64,000 nt of DNA, taken from NCBI GenBank assembly GCA_036250225.1, contig JAPZLL010000007.1, positions 124,001 through 188,000 of the forward strand. The letters run 5' to 3'. Position 1 is the stretch's first letter. Each line of letters begins with the position of its first letter. This DNA is from Cercophora sp. LCS_1. Its lineage: Eukaryota; Ascomycota; Sordariomycetes; Sordariales; Lasiosphaeriaceae. Positions 45,801 to 58,755 of this stretch are shown piece after piece. Position numbers and translations under genes: made by a program. A model generated the notes under the pieces. That model saw only the letters and a list, made by a program, of their open reading frames with translations, was not told where the DNA came from and searched no databases.

Positions 45801-47499
45801 GGCCGGTATACAATGTCTTAGACTGTCGCGATACTTGGACCAGGAACTCGGGGACACAAAGTTCTCCGGGCTTCTCGTGATTAAGGTGTTGAGAAGGCCT
45901 GTCAACTTGGAGAGCAAAGGCTGGAAGAGGTCCTTGTCGATATGGTTTTGAATCTGATAAACTGTCAACAAATGCCCGCAGAAGATAAACATCAGAGGAT
46001 ACATACTTCGTGGTGTTGGTGAACAAGCGCAACCACTAGACGGCGACCATACTTGCGGAGACGAAGCAGATCCTTCCAAAAAATCTCAACGAGGATCATC
46101 CACATTGGGAGCTTGGCCTGATCACTGTTTTCGAGGCTATGGACCAGCCACTCCATATAGTGCTCCCGATCAAGGAGATGTTCGACGTAAAGGTGTGTTG
46201 TAAGCCGAATCCTGCCCGATATTAGCTTCGTGTTCATGGAGCAAGGTAAAACTGTGTGGGTACTCACGCATATCCGACTTTGGCCTTCCAATCCGGCTCT
46301 TCAAACCCAAAAACGACGGCTTCGATGAACTGCTCAACTATGACGGTCCAGTCCCTGTGGAACTTGGCCTCGCCTCCTCTAATAACAAGATTGCTTCCAG
46401 CTCCTTTCCTCTTGAAACTTCGCAACTCGTTGACTCCAACACACTTGGCCAGCCACACGGCCCGGTCCGTTGGCACGTTCTTGTTCAAGCACTGGTCGAG
46501 CAAGATGCGGCCACGAATGCTATGCGGTATTGTCCGACTTAGACGACGAAGGGGTGTTGTCGGGTTCGCAAGGTCCTTCATCCACGTTTCCCTCTTAGCA
46601 TCGGTAACAGTGACCCGCGGTGGGGGTTTGAACGTTGATGGCTCGGTAATCTGTGCATTCTGTCTTCTCTCTCCGAGTACGTTGGCAAACATGGTTGACA
46701 GAGCAAGCAGACCGCTCTTGTGCTTGAGAGCCCCAAACAAGTTCACCTTGGCCGATGACGTCTCGGTCTGAGCGATCGGGGCCTTGTCAAAGAAGCCATG
46801 CCTAATGGCATTCTCGGAGAACTGGTCTTCAGGATGATTCCCCGTCCACGGAAAGAAATCCGCATATCCAACCCCAGGCTGGGCCGCATTGCTGGGGCCG
46901 GATTTCGTCAGCCCGTCGGCCTTGCCCTGTATGTGGTAGCGGGGGGCAAGAGCGGGTATCTCGACGGTATATGGTTTCGGACGGGCGTCTTTCTTGGACG
47001 GATTTGGGGTGCTCGGGGGGGCATTTCGGCGGGAAACCTCGGTGGTGAACCTCGGGCGGCGGGCGGGCATCGGAAGCTTGGGATCGACATCAACCGCCTG
47101 TGCCTCGACCGAAAGGTGAGGGCTCATGTCCCCAAGTTCGGAGGAATCGGTGGGTGGCATGATGCGCGATGGCGTGAAGGGTTTGGAGGCGTCGATGGTA
47201 TTCGGTGACTCCATCATGTTGCTATGACTGATGATATCGGCTGAATCGTGCGACAGCTCCAACTTGAGGCGCGAGCCCCGGCGCTGGGCGCCCGTGACGC
47301 GGCCCTGACTTCCATCGTTCGGATCGGAGGGGCTGAAATCGTGAAATGTGGTCTCCTTGCGAATCGGCGACGGGGGGACATAGGAGCGCTGGCGCGCGGC
47401 GGCGGCGGCAACGGCAGCGGCCGGGCGTTGCGACAGATTTTGGCCGGTCGGCTTCCGCGCGGGCGCTCGCTGTACGCCCAATGGGGGCCGGGAGGTCAT
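42801..47499 (-). CDS. SRB8: Mediator complex subunit 12 (CDK8 module)
   Basis: Three exons (47499..46268, 46211..46007, 45953..42801; introns 56 and 53 nt) give 1529 residues, normal for fungal Srb8/Med12. The start MTSRPPLGVQ is family-typical. The N-terminal 250 residues are disordered and basic/Pro-rich. The Med12 signature lies at about 300-366 (LLDQCLNKNVPTDRAVWLAK then CVGVNELRSFKRKG), which in the kinase module contacts cyclin C and stimulates CDK8. Downstream is a long helical, HEAT-like region. The second intron's acceptor is TATCAG before 45953; the TGACAG 8 nt earlier breaks the frame. Nuclear; the kinase module represses or tunes RNA polymerase II transcription. Confidence 0.95.
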
Positions 47500-50400
47500 C
47501 GCAGAAGGGCGAGCCGATGCGCCATGCCGTATGACTTTGAGGACTGTGGATGAGAGAGTGAGGGCAGCGCGATGCGATGATTAAGGAATCTTCCGTGTTG
47601 TCGGTGATACCGAGAAACGGCGGGTTGGGGCTGGCGTCGGGACCTGGCCCCTGCCGCAAATAAAGAAGGCGGTGTCTCGGGAAAAAAAATACAGCCACGC
47701 TGACGGCAGTTGGAAAGGAGCTCCGAAGAGCAGTGTGAGAGCAAAGGGAAGCGGTTTTTTTTTTTACAGGCCGAAGCGATTAAGATGAGGGAACGAAGAG
47801 TGTAGGTGTGGTCCGGGCGATGACCGTCGGTGGTGGGTAGTGGTCGGGTTTCGAGCTGCGGGAGCACGAGCGCTCTGGAAGGAAAGGATGGCGTGCGCTG
47901 TGCTGGATCTGCAAGTCGCATCCAATAGGAAGCGCCTGCTCTCTGGGTGTGCACAGTGGCAGGCAAACCGCTACGGACGAGAGCCAGGGCACTACACTAC
48001 TCCTCCGTCCGTAGAGGTAGTGCAGATTGGCCGACCTTCCGAGTTGCATCACGTTGGAAGGGTTTTCTGAAATCGGAGCAGTTCCAACACGACGACTCCC
48101 CTTGTGTGGTGGGCAGTTGGCCCGTCCACGCTTATGCCACTCTCCGAAACCCGATTATATGAAAGCGTGCCCTCGTACAGACCCTGTGCACTTCTACGTC
48201 GAATTATGATGCCGAGTTCATGGGTACAGTGCGAGCGCGGAGCCTGATGTGTGTGTGCTCGAGCCAGCCAACGACACCTCGTGAGCCTGTCTTGGCTTGG
48301 GCTGAAGATGCTGTGGTTTCCTGCAGAGGGAAACTGTACCGCTGACATGCCCACCCAAAAAGCGAATCGACCCGGCCCTGCCGCAGGTCTCGGTGCAACC
48401 GCCAACACCCAGATGGCCCCTTCCCGATCCACCAACTCCAGATCGCGCTTGAGAGGAGATAGCCGTTCCATAGCCGTCTCCCGTCCTCCCGCCTGCTATA
48501 TTGGGCACGATAAGGGCCGTTTTGTCAATCAGGACGGCACCTGCGGCCTACCGAATCAGGCTCATCGCTTACCTCGATGGCGCGGCTGGCTGGCTCTCCA
48601 CGTCAGGAAATCGAGCAGCTATGGCGCTGCAGCAGGCTTGCCATCGTTTGCAAGTGGGCAGCCCGTCTGCCGCGGCGGAGACAAGTTTTGGCGGCCTCGA
48701 GCCTATCATAGGGACATCGGCAGATTACCTCACCATACGGGAGCCCGTGGGATGTGTGGATGCATCACTCGACCGATGAGGTGCCATGTCCAGCAAGGAA
48801 ATCGCGAGCATTCCGTCGCTGTGAACCCCGCGCTTGGAAGAAGACGGGGAGACGGGTTCGGAGGCTGACCGGCAGGCACAACTGCACGTTGCCGAGCTGA
48901 GGGCCGCCAGTGGCGTGTTGAGAAGTGGCAAACATTGGATGGGATGCCTGCGGTTTGCAATCCCCGCTCGGGTTCGTTGAATGTGAGTGGGAGCAAGTGG
49001 TGAACAAAGACATCCCGCTCGGGATTATCCATCGAATACCAACTGCACAGGGGTGGCTCTAAACCCTAGTCCCACCGGCGTGGGCTGCTCGTCGGCCGAG
49101 CCGTCCGGGGTGCAGCCTCGCAGTCCTTCGACAAAAATTGTGGAGCCCGGCCAGTTGGCATCTGGATTAGGTTGACTTCACTGCTGTTGGCGTCAGCGGC
49201 CAGCGTTGTTTCCAACAACGCAGACTTGAGACGTCGGAATTGCACCGAAAACTCCACCAAAATGGCGTCCAACAAGAAAGATATGCGTCGCCCTGACCTG
49301 AGTAAGCTGCGCCCTGCTCAATGACCCCAGCCATCCGTCCTTGCGACGGAACGGGACGCGACGATGCGATGCGATACGATTGAGCACGAGGTTGCTAATC
49401 TTTCGGCAACGCAGTTGTCCCATATCAAGAACCGTCTTCCAAGGGTGACGGCGCCGAGTTCGGCTCGACGCTCTCTTCAACCCTCCCGATGGCCGCCGTC
49501 TTCATGCGCAATCGATACGTTGGATGGTAAGAACTTCCCAGGCCGCGATGCCGACTTGCGCGACATTTGGCATCCACAGGCGCGACACTGCCATTGCGCA
49601 CCCGTCACTCGATCGCCGTTGCAGACAAATATTGTTGTCAAACCAGGGCCATTGGGGCTAATAGAAACCGTCCAGGGCGGCCGTCGTCTTCAGCATCCAG
49701 AATTGGTTGGGTGAGAGCGAAGACTCGAAGAAGAACGGCACCACAGGAGGCATCTTCACGGTTGGCATGTCCTGTAAGGCGCACATCCGGGCCTTTTAAT
49801 GGCTCAGAAGGCTCACACTCTCCAGTCATGTCCCTTCTTGTCACATATCTGCCCATCTTCCTGCCGCCACCACCGGGCCTGAACGCCGGAAGCGCAACAA
49901 ACGCCCCCGCACCGGCACCCGTGCCAGTCGCATGAGGATACGCCTGAAAGGAAAAGAGAGGAATACGGCGCATGTTGCACTTCGGGGTCGACGAGATGCA
50001 CCACCCCGGTGCGCATTCAAAAGAAGCGTGCGAAAGTGGTCGCCGATGATCTGTACACTACCATTATACACAACAGCATGAGTAATGTGGAGGCAGTAAT
50101 GTTTTCTTGACGAATGCCTAGTCTAGTTGATGGAGGAAGCCCACATCCAGCTACCAACATGAGGCACAATTTACCAACACAAGTCCATCAGACCACATTT
50201 TCTGACCAGTGCCAAGCTATCATTTCACGATGGCGACACTCTCCCAGCGAAAGGTCCGCTTATGTAACCCGTCTCCCGACCCTTTGTTTTTGAAACCGCT
50301 GTGCTGGCGCCAAGCCGTCGCACCCAACTTCAACTGACCTCTACGAACCCCAACTGGGGCAGCGGTCATTTCACCGATTCAAATACAAAATGGTTTGCCA

Positions 50401-50851
50401 ATCGCCGCTCACAAGCATGCCCTCATTTCGGGTTTCTATCTCTTTTCATTTTCCTATTAGTGCTCCATAGCCAATTGACGCTTTCTTCGCGCCGGCGTTG
50501 AAGCGATGCCACCCTGAAACTCGCCCAAGAGAAAGGCCCCGGCGTGTGTGGGTGGGAAAAGTCGCCCCGCGACCAAGGGGTGTTACGAGTTTCAGAATGC
50601 GACTCTTCGCCGGGCGCTTCACCACCATCGTCTCTTTCTCTCTTCCTCCGCTTTTCTCCCCTTCTCTACGACTCTGTTCTTCCTCGACGTGTGACGGATC
50701 TCCAGTTTTTTTTTAGGTTTTTTTTTTTTCCTTTCCTAATCTCTATTCAACACTACCAGCTGGTCTGATATTTTCACAATCTATTATCACCAACTATTCT
50801 TTCCCCCACCTCTTGCAAGTCCAAGAAGGAAACCGAGAAAAATAAGACAAA
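47500..50851. other. Long intergenic, no gene seen
   Basis: 3.35 kb between Med12 (divergent) and the small secreted peptide gene. Overlapping frames on both strands (such as 48251-48868) are Arg/Gly/Ala-rich and look like chance. The last 200 bp are pyrimidine-rich (T-runs at 50706-50730, CTTTCC repeats) and read like a strong fungal promoter. Confidence 0.5.
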
Positions 50852-51084
50852 ATGAAGTTCACCACTCTCGCCGTTACTCTCTTCGTCTCCCTCGCCAGCG
50901 CGGGCGTCGTCATCACTCCCATCCGACAAAACCAGGTCGTCACCAAGAACTCGGACGACTGTTTCTTTGGCGTTACGACACCCCAGGGATGCGGGTATGT
51001 TTTTTTTTTTTTTTTTTTGGGGGGGGGGGGGGGGATGGTTCTCTTTAAAACAAACGGTAATAACATGGAAATGGNNNNNNNNNN

Positions 51085-51117
<33 letters not shown>

Positions 51118-51212
51118 ACCTCTTGATACCTCTCGGTAATCACATGGAAATGGAAAGTTGATAAGCTAACCATATCACTCGTCGCACCAAACACAGACCC
51201 CTCCGGACGTAA
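50852..51212 (+). CDS. 52-residue secreted cysteine peptide
   Basis: Two exons (50852..50994 and 51197..51212) give 52 residues. Signal peptide 1-17 or 18 (MKFTTLAVTLFVSLASAG); the mature peptide contains two cysteines in DDCFFGVTTPQGCG and ends with PLRT. The second exon has only 16 nt. The intron, about 202 nt as assembled, begins GTATGT, has a GCTAAC branch site and ends CACAG, and contains T18, G16, an N gap and C31. The donor and acceptor flank this low-complexity DNA cleanly, so the peptide sequence is not affected by the gap. The leader is pyrimidine-rich with ACCATC-like elements, fitting a highly expressed gene. Function unknown; the size and secretion fit effector, antimicrobial or signalling roles, none of which is shown. 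Confidence 0.65.
51000..51115. other. Assembly gap embedded in homopolymers
   Basis: Poly-T (51000-51018), poly-G (51019-51034), a ten-N gap (51075-51084) and poly-C (51085-51115). The 20 bp just left of the gap (51055-51074) recur with one mismatch at 51134-51153, suggesting that the two sides overlap or represent two reads of one locus. Confidence 0.9.
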
Positions 51213-52710
51213 CGAAACAAGACAAACATGTTCGTCGTACGAGATCCGGTTCAGAGGGGGGAACGACGTGGTGTCGATACTCGGAGACAAGAGACCTTCA
51301 ACCTCGAACCGAACCCGTGTCGTTTCAAGACCCCGTGGAGGCTTTCTATTTCAAGACGGAAGTGATGATGAATAGGAGGAAATGGATACCCAGGGACGTG
51401 TTTGTGTGCCAAGGGGGAGATTCGAGATGCTGGCTTGGTCGATTCATGGTTTGAGGGCTTGTGCATAAGATGGGCAACGAGATCGCTTAGTCGCACCGAT
51501 TTTGGATGGGAAAGAATATTCTGTTCTGGTATAGTGTTAGTTTTTTGAATTGTACAAAGCATTGCCGCCTTGGTGCGGCTACGAGTTACTCTTGGGATTG
51601 GAGCTCGGAGATACTTTGGTGATGGCCGTGTCTGGAAGGTGTAGCGCTCAGTTATGTCTTCCAACATATCCACCAACAGATGGGGGCAATGCTGATGTAT
51701 GGGCACTGGGAAACAGTAGTCAACCCTGCGTTGGGAGTTTTCGGTGGTTTACCAGTTCCCAGGCCAGACCCACGCCACATAAATGCCCGAAGAAGGAACC
51801 CGTCCAAGTCAAACTCACCAAAGTACCCTTCTTTAGGCATGTGGTCGAGCGGAAGTAGTGGCAAGCAAGGAATTCTACTATCAGCCAACTGGAAGCTGCT
51901 TACTGATGACGGGAGGTGTATGCCGGAGGACAGACCCCTTCAAGTTGGACATAGCAAAGCACCTCTCTTCAACCAAGCGGAAGTGGCGGCAGACCTCCTA
52001 CCACTAGCCAACAAGTAAGACAGCCGCATGGCCGCCGTGACTGTGGTGACCGTTGTGACATGGAAATGCCCGTGGCTGAGCTGGGAGGAAGGTATTTGTA
52101 TTAGAGTTGGGAGGTCTATTTCCAACGAACCAGAACAGTTCCGACCTGGATGGCGCAACGGTATTCCGCTAGGGCCTATGATGGGTCATGTCTGGGGCGT
52201 AGACCTCCTAAGAGGCACTTGATTCGACTCTCAGAGTTGTATTAAGAATGTTCCCACTTCTCGAACTTAAACACCATACAATATGGGTTTATGTAACCGT
52301 CGACCTTCCTCCCTTCGGGGAGCTGAGGCTCGGCGGCTAGATTTTTGCCTTTTTTTCCTACACTTCCGTCGGTATGTGTGTCTTTCGTTACAGTATGGGG
52401 CATCAAGGCGGGCCTGCGGTTTTCAAGACTTTCTGTTGAGACTGGAATCGCGGGCCTGAGCTTTTGCTACCTTTGCGGCATTGTTTTTTGGTGATCGGCT
52501 ATTGTGACATACCTGAGGCGCTTAAGTATACTTTGTTGCAGTACCCGTCTACGTTATGATGTGGTGCTCCGAGATTGACTAATTATGTTCACTTCGCTCT
52601 ATTGTGGCTCCAAAGCTCCATCGTGCTCTATGGCATCGACTCGCTGAAGTACAAATACAAATGACCAACAGTCAAACCCCAGTTTTTAGACTCCCATCTT
52701 CGACTACTCA
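51213..52710. other. Intergenic, no gene seen
   Basis: 1.5 kb between the peptide gene and the 3' end of the Rqc2 gene. The 151-codon minus frame at 51251-51706 has no recognisable feature and probably overlaps the peptide gene's 3' UTR. Confidence 0.5.
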
Positions 52711-55700
52711 CTACCTCTTACCCGACTTCCCACCCTTCCCACCCTTTCCAACACCCTTCCCATTTTGCCCTCCACCTCCGCCCTGCTGCCCACCGCCAGC
52801 CATCATAACTGTGACCTTACCCACCGGCACACAGTTGAATACCTCCTCGACCTTGAGCCCCTTGATCAGCTCCACCTCCCTCGGCCACATCTTCTCCGGA
52901 TCCTCCGACTTCTCATCCACAACCCCCTTCTTCCCCGCCGCCAACCTCCACCGCTCGACAACCTCCTTGACGGCCTTGCCCTTCTTGGTATTCCCCGGCT
53001 GTAGCTTAGCCTTGTACTTGAGCTTGCCCAAGGCACCCCACGGCGCACAAACCGGCACCACCTCGAGTATCTCATCCCCAACCAACGGCGTGCCAACAAG
53101 GGCGTCCAAAGGCCCCATTTCCATCTCCTCGTTCTCGTTCAGCATCTCAACGCCCTCCTCCAGCATCATCCGCCTGATCTCTTCGTGTTCAGCGATCTGC
53201 TTCTTCGCACGCTCTTGTGCTGCGCGACGGCGCTCAAGAGCGGCCGCAGCATCAGCCTCGCGCTTGGCTTTGGCGGCCGCTTCGGCCTGGGCCTTTTCGC
53301 GGGCGGCAGTCACGCCAAGAAGGGATTCCATCAAAACGCGGTCTTCCTCATCTTGGTCCTTGTACTTGGCGATTTTCTTGGCTTTGCCGCGCTGGCCACG
53401 CTTGGGAGGCACCTTCTTTGCTTGTTGAGACGAGGGGGTGCCTGTTCGGGATGGGGTGGATTGAGACGGTGTGTCTTCGCCTTCACTTTCAGAGTCCTCA
53501 TCTTGGGGTTCTTCTGTTTGCTCTGGCTTGGAGGTTTCCTCGGAGACAGAGAGGTCCGCGAGTACCTCTGTAGGCGGTGAGGGTGGCCGAGGAGATGGCT
53601 CTTCCTGGAGGATAGACCCGGTACTGCCTCCTGACTGGAGGGGATTTGCCCTCTGTTTCAGGTCGCCGCTATCGTCATCTTCGCTGTCGCTCTCTGAAGC
53701 GTCTTCTTCAACTCGTCGGTCATCCTCGGCAGCAGAGACGGCGCCTGTTTTGGTCTTTGCGGTGGTATCACTCTCATATAGTCTGTGCTTGACATGTTTC
53801 CCCTTGCTTTGGTCTGAGACCCGGAAGAGCAAGCCAAAACCCAACATCAACAGAGCAGGTGGCAGGAGGTTCTTCTTTCCGCGAACCATGAATGATCTGC
53901 AACATTTTCAGCGTCTTCACAGGTGCGACAACGCTTAGGGGCTTACCCTGCCGGAAGATACTCGCCGGCCGGTGCGCTCTTCGAGACTTGGTCTGCGTTG
54001 ACCCACCAAGCCCCCATGCCAGCTTTGGAGTCCCATGCACTCGAGCCTGCCAAACTCTAGGTTAGAAAACATTATGAAGGATAGATGATTTTTTTTCTTT
54101 GGATCTCCAGAACGTACAGCAGACAGACAAGTTTCCGGCCTGAGCCAATGTCGATGGCGGAATAGGGGCATCGGGTGTTTTGGGGTTATTCTTGATGATG
54201 ACACTCGATGCCCCATGCATATCAGCATGGACATACACGTCGCCTTTTCTTAGGTACCGCTTGTACAGCATTTCGTTCTGCTGCGCATCGCGACCACCCA
54301 AGACCAGATAACCATCGGATGAGACGAACCAGATGAACTTTTCGAACCACATCTGCCTCCTAATGGGCTGGAGTACTGGCTTTTCTTGCTTGAGCCCCTT
54401 CTTGAGATCCTCGGCGATCTTTTGCTCCGCGTTTTTGAGCGCCACGACTGACTGCTGCACTGTCTTGACCTCCTTGCCCGCAGCTGAGCGCTTCTGCTCG
54501 TAATACTCTTTGGCGTTATTCCAAGGTGTGAGTTTGAGGTTGATGTCAATTGCCAGACGCTTGTCAGTTGCCTTTGCCTTGTCGAGCTCGGGCTCATTGG
54601 TGACCTCCTCATCGGTCTCGTAATCAAAGTTTTCTTCTTCGGTCTCCTCTTCCTCCTCTTCTTCCCCAAGAAGAAGCGTGATGATGTTCTCGTTCAGATT
54701 CATGGGAAGCTTGATGATCTCAGCCACAGGATTGTGCTGCCTCTGCTCGCGCTCGACTAGCTTGTTGACATCATTCCAGTCCATGCCTTGACCGATAAGC
54801 CCGTTGATAGCATCCATCGCCTCCTGGACACGCTCGATGTTTGCTTCAATAGCGGCAGCTTTTCGAAGGTTCAGAAACTGTGCCTCCTGGAGCCCTTCTA
54901 TCCGCTTGGCCTGGTCCTGACGAGCGGCCTCAAGCTTCTTCTTTGCCGTGGCCTCTCGCTCCTGCAGTCGCGACTCAAGCCTTTGGCCCTCCAGCGAGGA
55001 GAAGAACTCGTCTACGGTCTTGTTGTAACCCTCAAATGGCAAAATTTTGCAAGTTGGGTCATCCTCAAATTGCTTGGGGAGAAAGGGCTGGAAGTCTTCA
55101 TAAAGCAACCCCCGTGGCTTGTCCGTATGGGAGGGAGCTTCTTGTATTGCAGCCTCAACCGCACGCGGGTTCTCTTTTGCGATGATATACCCTTTCGCCG
55201 TCGGTGAGCTTGTCACCTGCCCGAGGATTTCTCTGGCCCGCTGGAGCGACAGGAACAAAGCATCTTCCAAGGCCTCATTCTCAAGCACCTCGGCCGGTTT
55301 CTTGGAGGAGTCAAAGTTGGTGAGGCGGAAGACATGGTCGACAAGGATTGGAGGTAGTTCGGTGATGGTGGTGGCCAAGCCCCTTCTTAACTCATCCGCT
55401 CCCTTTTTCTTGACCTTCTTACCAACAGCGTTGTCCACGGTCGTCTTGAGGGCTGCGCGCAAACGCTCTTTCGTCAGGTCCGGAACACCTCCAAAGTTCT
55501 GCCTATTTTCCAGCGTATATGTAAGGCCAACCCGTTGCGCCTCCTGCCCCTGGCCCTCTGGGACGTTGCGCAACAGGGCAAGGATGGTGAGGGAAGCATC
55601 CGTCAAGATGATGTTGCCACTAGCAAAGAACTCGAGGTATAGTCTCCAAGCGCCATCACTGAACTGGAACTCGATGATGCGGTCGGTGCCAATCTGGGAC

Positions 55701-56036
55701 ACGGCGGTAACTCGTCTTGTCTTCAGATACTTCCGGAGACGGGCAACGAAGGCACTTGGCGCCGGGGAGGTTGTTCGCGCGAAATCGGTTAGATGACAGC
55801 GGAAACCAGACTCGATCAGAAGCTGCTGCTTGCTGTTGGGCTTGGCGAACTTGAGAAGGAGGATCTTGGAGTTGAGGTCGTAGATGTTGGCCAGTCGCAA
55901 AGACACGAGGGCCTCGGAGAGCTCGTGGGCAATGACCTAGACGCAGCACAGTCAGCCAGGAGTCCTGAACCGCGGACGATCCCCAGAGAAAGTCTTTGCC
56001 CACCTTGACATCGAGGGAAGAGAACCTCTGCTTCAT
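52711..56036 (-). CDS. RQC2: Ribosome quality control subunit Rqc2/Tae2 (NEMF)
   Basis: Four exons (56036..56004, 55936..54118, 54046..53947, 53896..52711) give 1045 residues. The first exon codes only MKQRFSSLDVK, the family's invariant start; introns are 67, 71 and 50 nt. NFACT-N covers about 1-340; D96-R97 in GTDRII is the Asp-Arg pair needed for CAT-tail synthesis in yeast Rqc2. A long coiled coil follows (about 340-520, with an E-rich insert), then NFACT-R (WFEKFIWFVSSDGYLVLGGR, KGDVYVHADMHGASSVIIKN, AWDSKAGMGAWWVNADQVSK). The C-terminus has an acidic linker, the RGKAKKIAKYKDQDEEDR motif and the NFACT-C region, then a Gly/Lys-rich end. It binds stalled 60S-peptidyl-tRNA, recruits Ltn1 and directs C-terminal Ala/Thr tailing. 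Confidence 0.95.
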
Positions 56037-58755
56037 CTTGGGTGGTTTTCTGGCAAGACGCCCTGCTTGTACTCGTTGCGGTGCGCAAAGTGAACTGCCG
56101 GGTCATGGCGGGGTAGCTATGACATCTCCTGCCAATCGAGCGTAAGTGGGGCACTCTGCCTCTGCCCCTCCAACAACACCGAAAGAGTCACACCGGAGAC
56201 AATCATCACTGCGATAAATCACGAAGCCGAAACAAAGTATTCAGCCACGAAGTAAATGCAATCATTGCTTGGTCTACTTGTTAGAGGCAAATGGGAGACT
56301 GCGGAGCAGGACTTTGTTAAGACTGCAACGATAACCTGGGACCCAAATCCCAATTGGTAAGGGCAGCTCACCCTGACGATGATCGAGAAACAAGGACAAG
56401 GACAAAAGAAACAAGGTTCGGGAGATGCTCCTCATCCCATGATAAAATGGAGCAAAACGACAGAACCACAGTCTTCGGCATCTAGTCCAATGCAACATGG
56501 CCGTAGACACCGAGAAGGTTAGCAGCTGCTGTTCCGGAGAAAGCTAAACGACGTGGCCACGGAATGAAAACAAACGAGGGTTTCGTCCTCCGCAACACAA
56601 CCTGTGCGTACGGACCATCTTTTCGGCTACCGGTTACACATCATGGAATTCAGAACGCCAGGGTCCAAGACTGGCCATCGAACGATGGGCGGTGAGTTTG
56701 AGATGCATCAAGAGGTTCTTTCATGAGACACCGCTTGTCAAAACATCGGCACAGAGGAGGTAACCATCAGGCGTCATTCGGAACGTTATCTCGGCCTGTC
56801 CAAGGATCGCTCCGCTGTTGGGTCAGCCACTCGAACTTTCAGGAACTGGTGGGCGAGCGCAGGAGCTCGGAGCAGGCGTTTCCACAGCAGGTTTCCCAAC
56901 GACTGCCATCCCTGAAGAAGCACGGGGTCGGCATCGACTCGACCGGTTTCTGTCAACATGTTGAGCCAGCAACCCACCACCCCCCTGAGGCTCTTCGACA
57001 TGTGACATACCGAGACAGGACAGGGGCGATGCGGCCTGACCCGGATTCAGGAGTTAAGCGAATTCGGGGAATCAGGAACGGGAAAAGTTGCCATGACAAC
57101 ACGGCAATGTTTGGGTCCGTTGGGCGCACGAGTGGAGAGGTTGATATCGAGGACCTCGGCACTCCGACATCGAATCGGTTTAGCCTCGCCTAGCTGAGCT
57201 GGTGGCGAGAAAATCCGATGGTTGGGGCGGGCGACAACAAGCAGCAAGCTCCACGTTGGACGGAGCTTGACAGGCCATGCCCCGTGTCTTGCCCACCAGG
57301 CGATTGAGTTTACGGTCGACGGCTCTGACAGCCCGGCGGAACAAACGGGGACCGGCACGCCAGAGACTGGCAGAGAGCAAGCGTGCCCCATCTTTTGGCG
57401 CGGCCTCGACCGCTGGCGCCATTGGCGCGCTGGGGCAATTGCATTGAGCATGGGGGTTTCGGGCGCTCGCGACCCAATCGCCGCTTCCCACGAGGATGTG
57501 AAGCCACACTAGCAGCAGGAGGGAGGTTGGGAGGCCGCATTGGAGACCACCAATTGATGCCAGAGCTTCTCACGATCTGCACTTTGGGCCTCCTGCCCGC
57601 AGCTTCGTCTGCAGCGGCCGAGGAGGTTGACAAAGGTCGCGCAACTCCCCAGCCACCGTTTCCAACAGCCATTGGATGAGCCACCGCAGCAACGCGAGAT
57701 CTGCTGTGCTCCCCGACTTTGTCTTGGCCGCTTGGCTCGTCAGCCTACGCGGGGCCCTTGGGCTGTGGCGTCCAGGGGAAGCTGTGAGTGGAGCAGTTGG
57801 CAAAACCGGAGAGATTGGGGTGCCCGGATCATCACACACGCAATTCAGAAGCGTCTGGGCGGCGGCCTGCCACAGCTGCAGCACCGCGTTACCAATTGTT
57901 CCAGAATGCCCGCCTCAAATCAATTCTCTGCGATAGTCATGAAATGCCGCTTTTTTCGGCCTTCAAATTGAGGGGTTGCAACGCCCTCTTGGGTCGTTTG
58001 GTGTGAGCTGGCCCGGCGGAAAAAGGGATACTGATGCGTCTGCGCGAGTAACGCGATGCGCTTTTCAGCTCGCATCTGGACAGCTTCCCTGGTCAGATTG
58101 GGTCGACGCGTTTGCTGGCTGTCGGCGCTGGACCCCAGGAAACGAGATTGACAGGGGGCTGGGGAAAGGCCCGGACGCAGCCGAGCAATCACAGGCGAGG
58201 GTGTGGAGACAAAATCGGGCCCGCTAGACCATATTAGTGGCCGATAAACAAGCTGGTATCCACACCATGTAAACAGACAGCTCTGGAGCTCCTGCCATCT
58301 GGGCTTCTGTGCTTTTGCTGTCTGACCATTGCCTGTCGGCGCACTCTCGACCCCGGCACCCAGGCGGCCACACAGCAATTTGCACCATCCCATTGGCCTC
58401 ATCGTCGCCCTTCGTCCTTGCCGACACCCCCCTGCCAGCTTGCGAACCCAGCTCCCCTGGCACCCAGACAACCAGCTCGGAAGCACTCCGCCCAATATTT
58501 GAAGCAGCCCTCGCTCGTGCAGCTGCGCTCCTGGCTTGAACTTCTCTTTCCACATCACAACCAAACAACTCTCAACCACATCTCCATCTTGCCCTCGAGG
58601 GAATTCGATAGAAAACCGAGTAGAAGACGGGTCAGCTCATTGACCGTTTTCTTATCTCCTTTCTTTCGACTTCTTTCTAAAAGAAGCAAGAGGGATCTTC
58701 TTGTCTTCCTTTCGTCACCGGAAGGTTGAAAAGAAGACTGCCTCTTCGCGCCTAA
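56037..58755. other. Intergenic and hex1 upstream region
   Basis: 2.7 kb between divergent Rqc2 (-) and hex1 (+). Frames on both strands are numerous but unlike proteins. The part from about 58450 is C/T-rich, has no ATG and looks like a transcribed leader of hex1; a 5' exon carrying the start of the long isoform may lie in this region. Confidence 0.5.

Noticed and set aside
48251..48868. 205-codon plus-strand frame in the Med12-peptide spacer
   Set aside because: Composition follows local GC, with several overlapping frames on both strands and no recognisable motif.
52711..53889. Separate minus-strand gene starting MVRGKKNLLPP
   Set aside because: It is the C-terminal exon of Rqc2/Tae2. 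A short upstream exon (54046..53947) and matching splice phases join it to the NFACT-N/R part.
57920..58579. 219-codon minus-strand frame upstream of hex1
   Set aside because: Overlaps the presumed hex1 leader, has no family-like features, and is paralleled by another minus frame of similar length.
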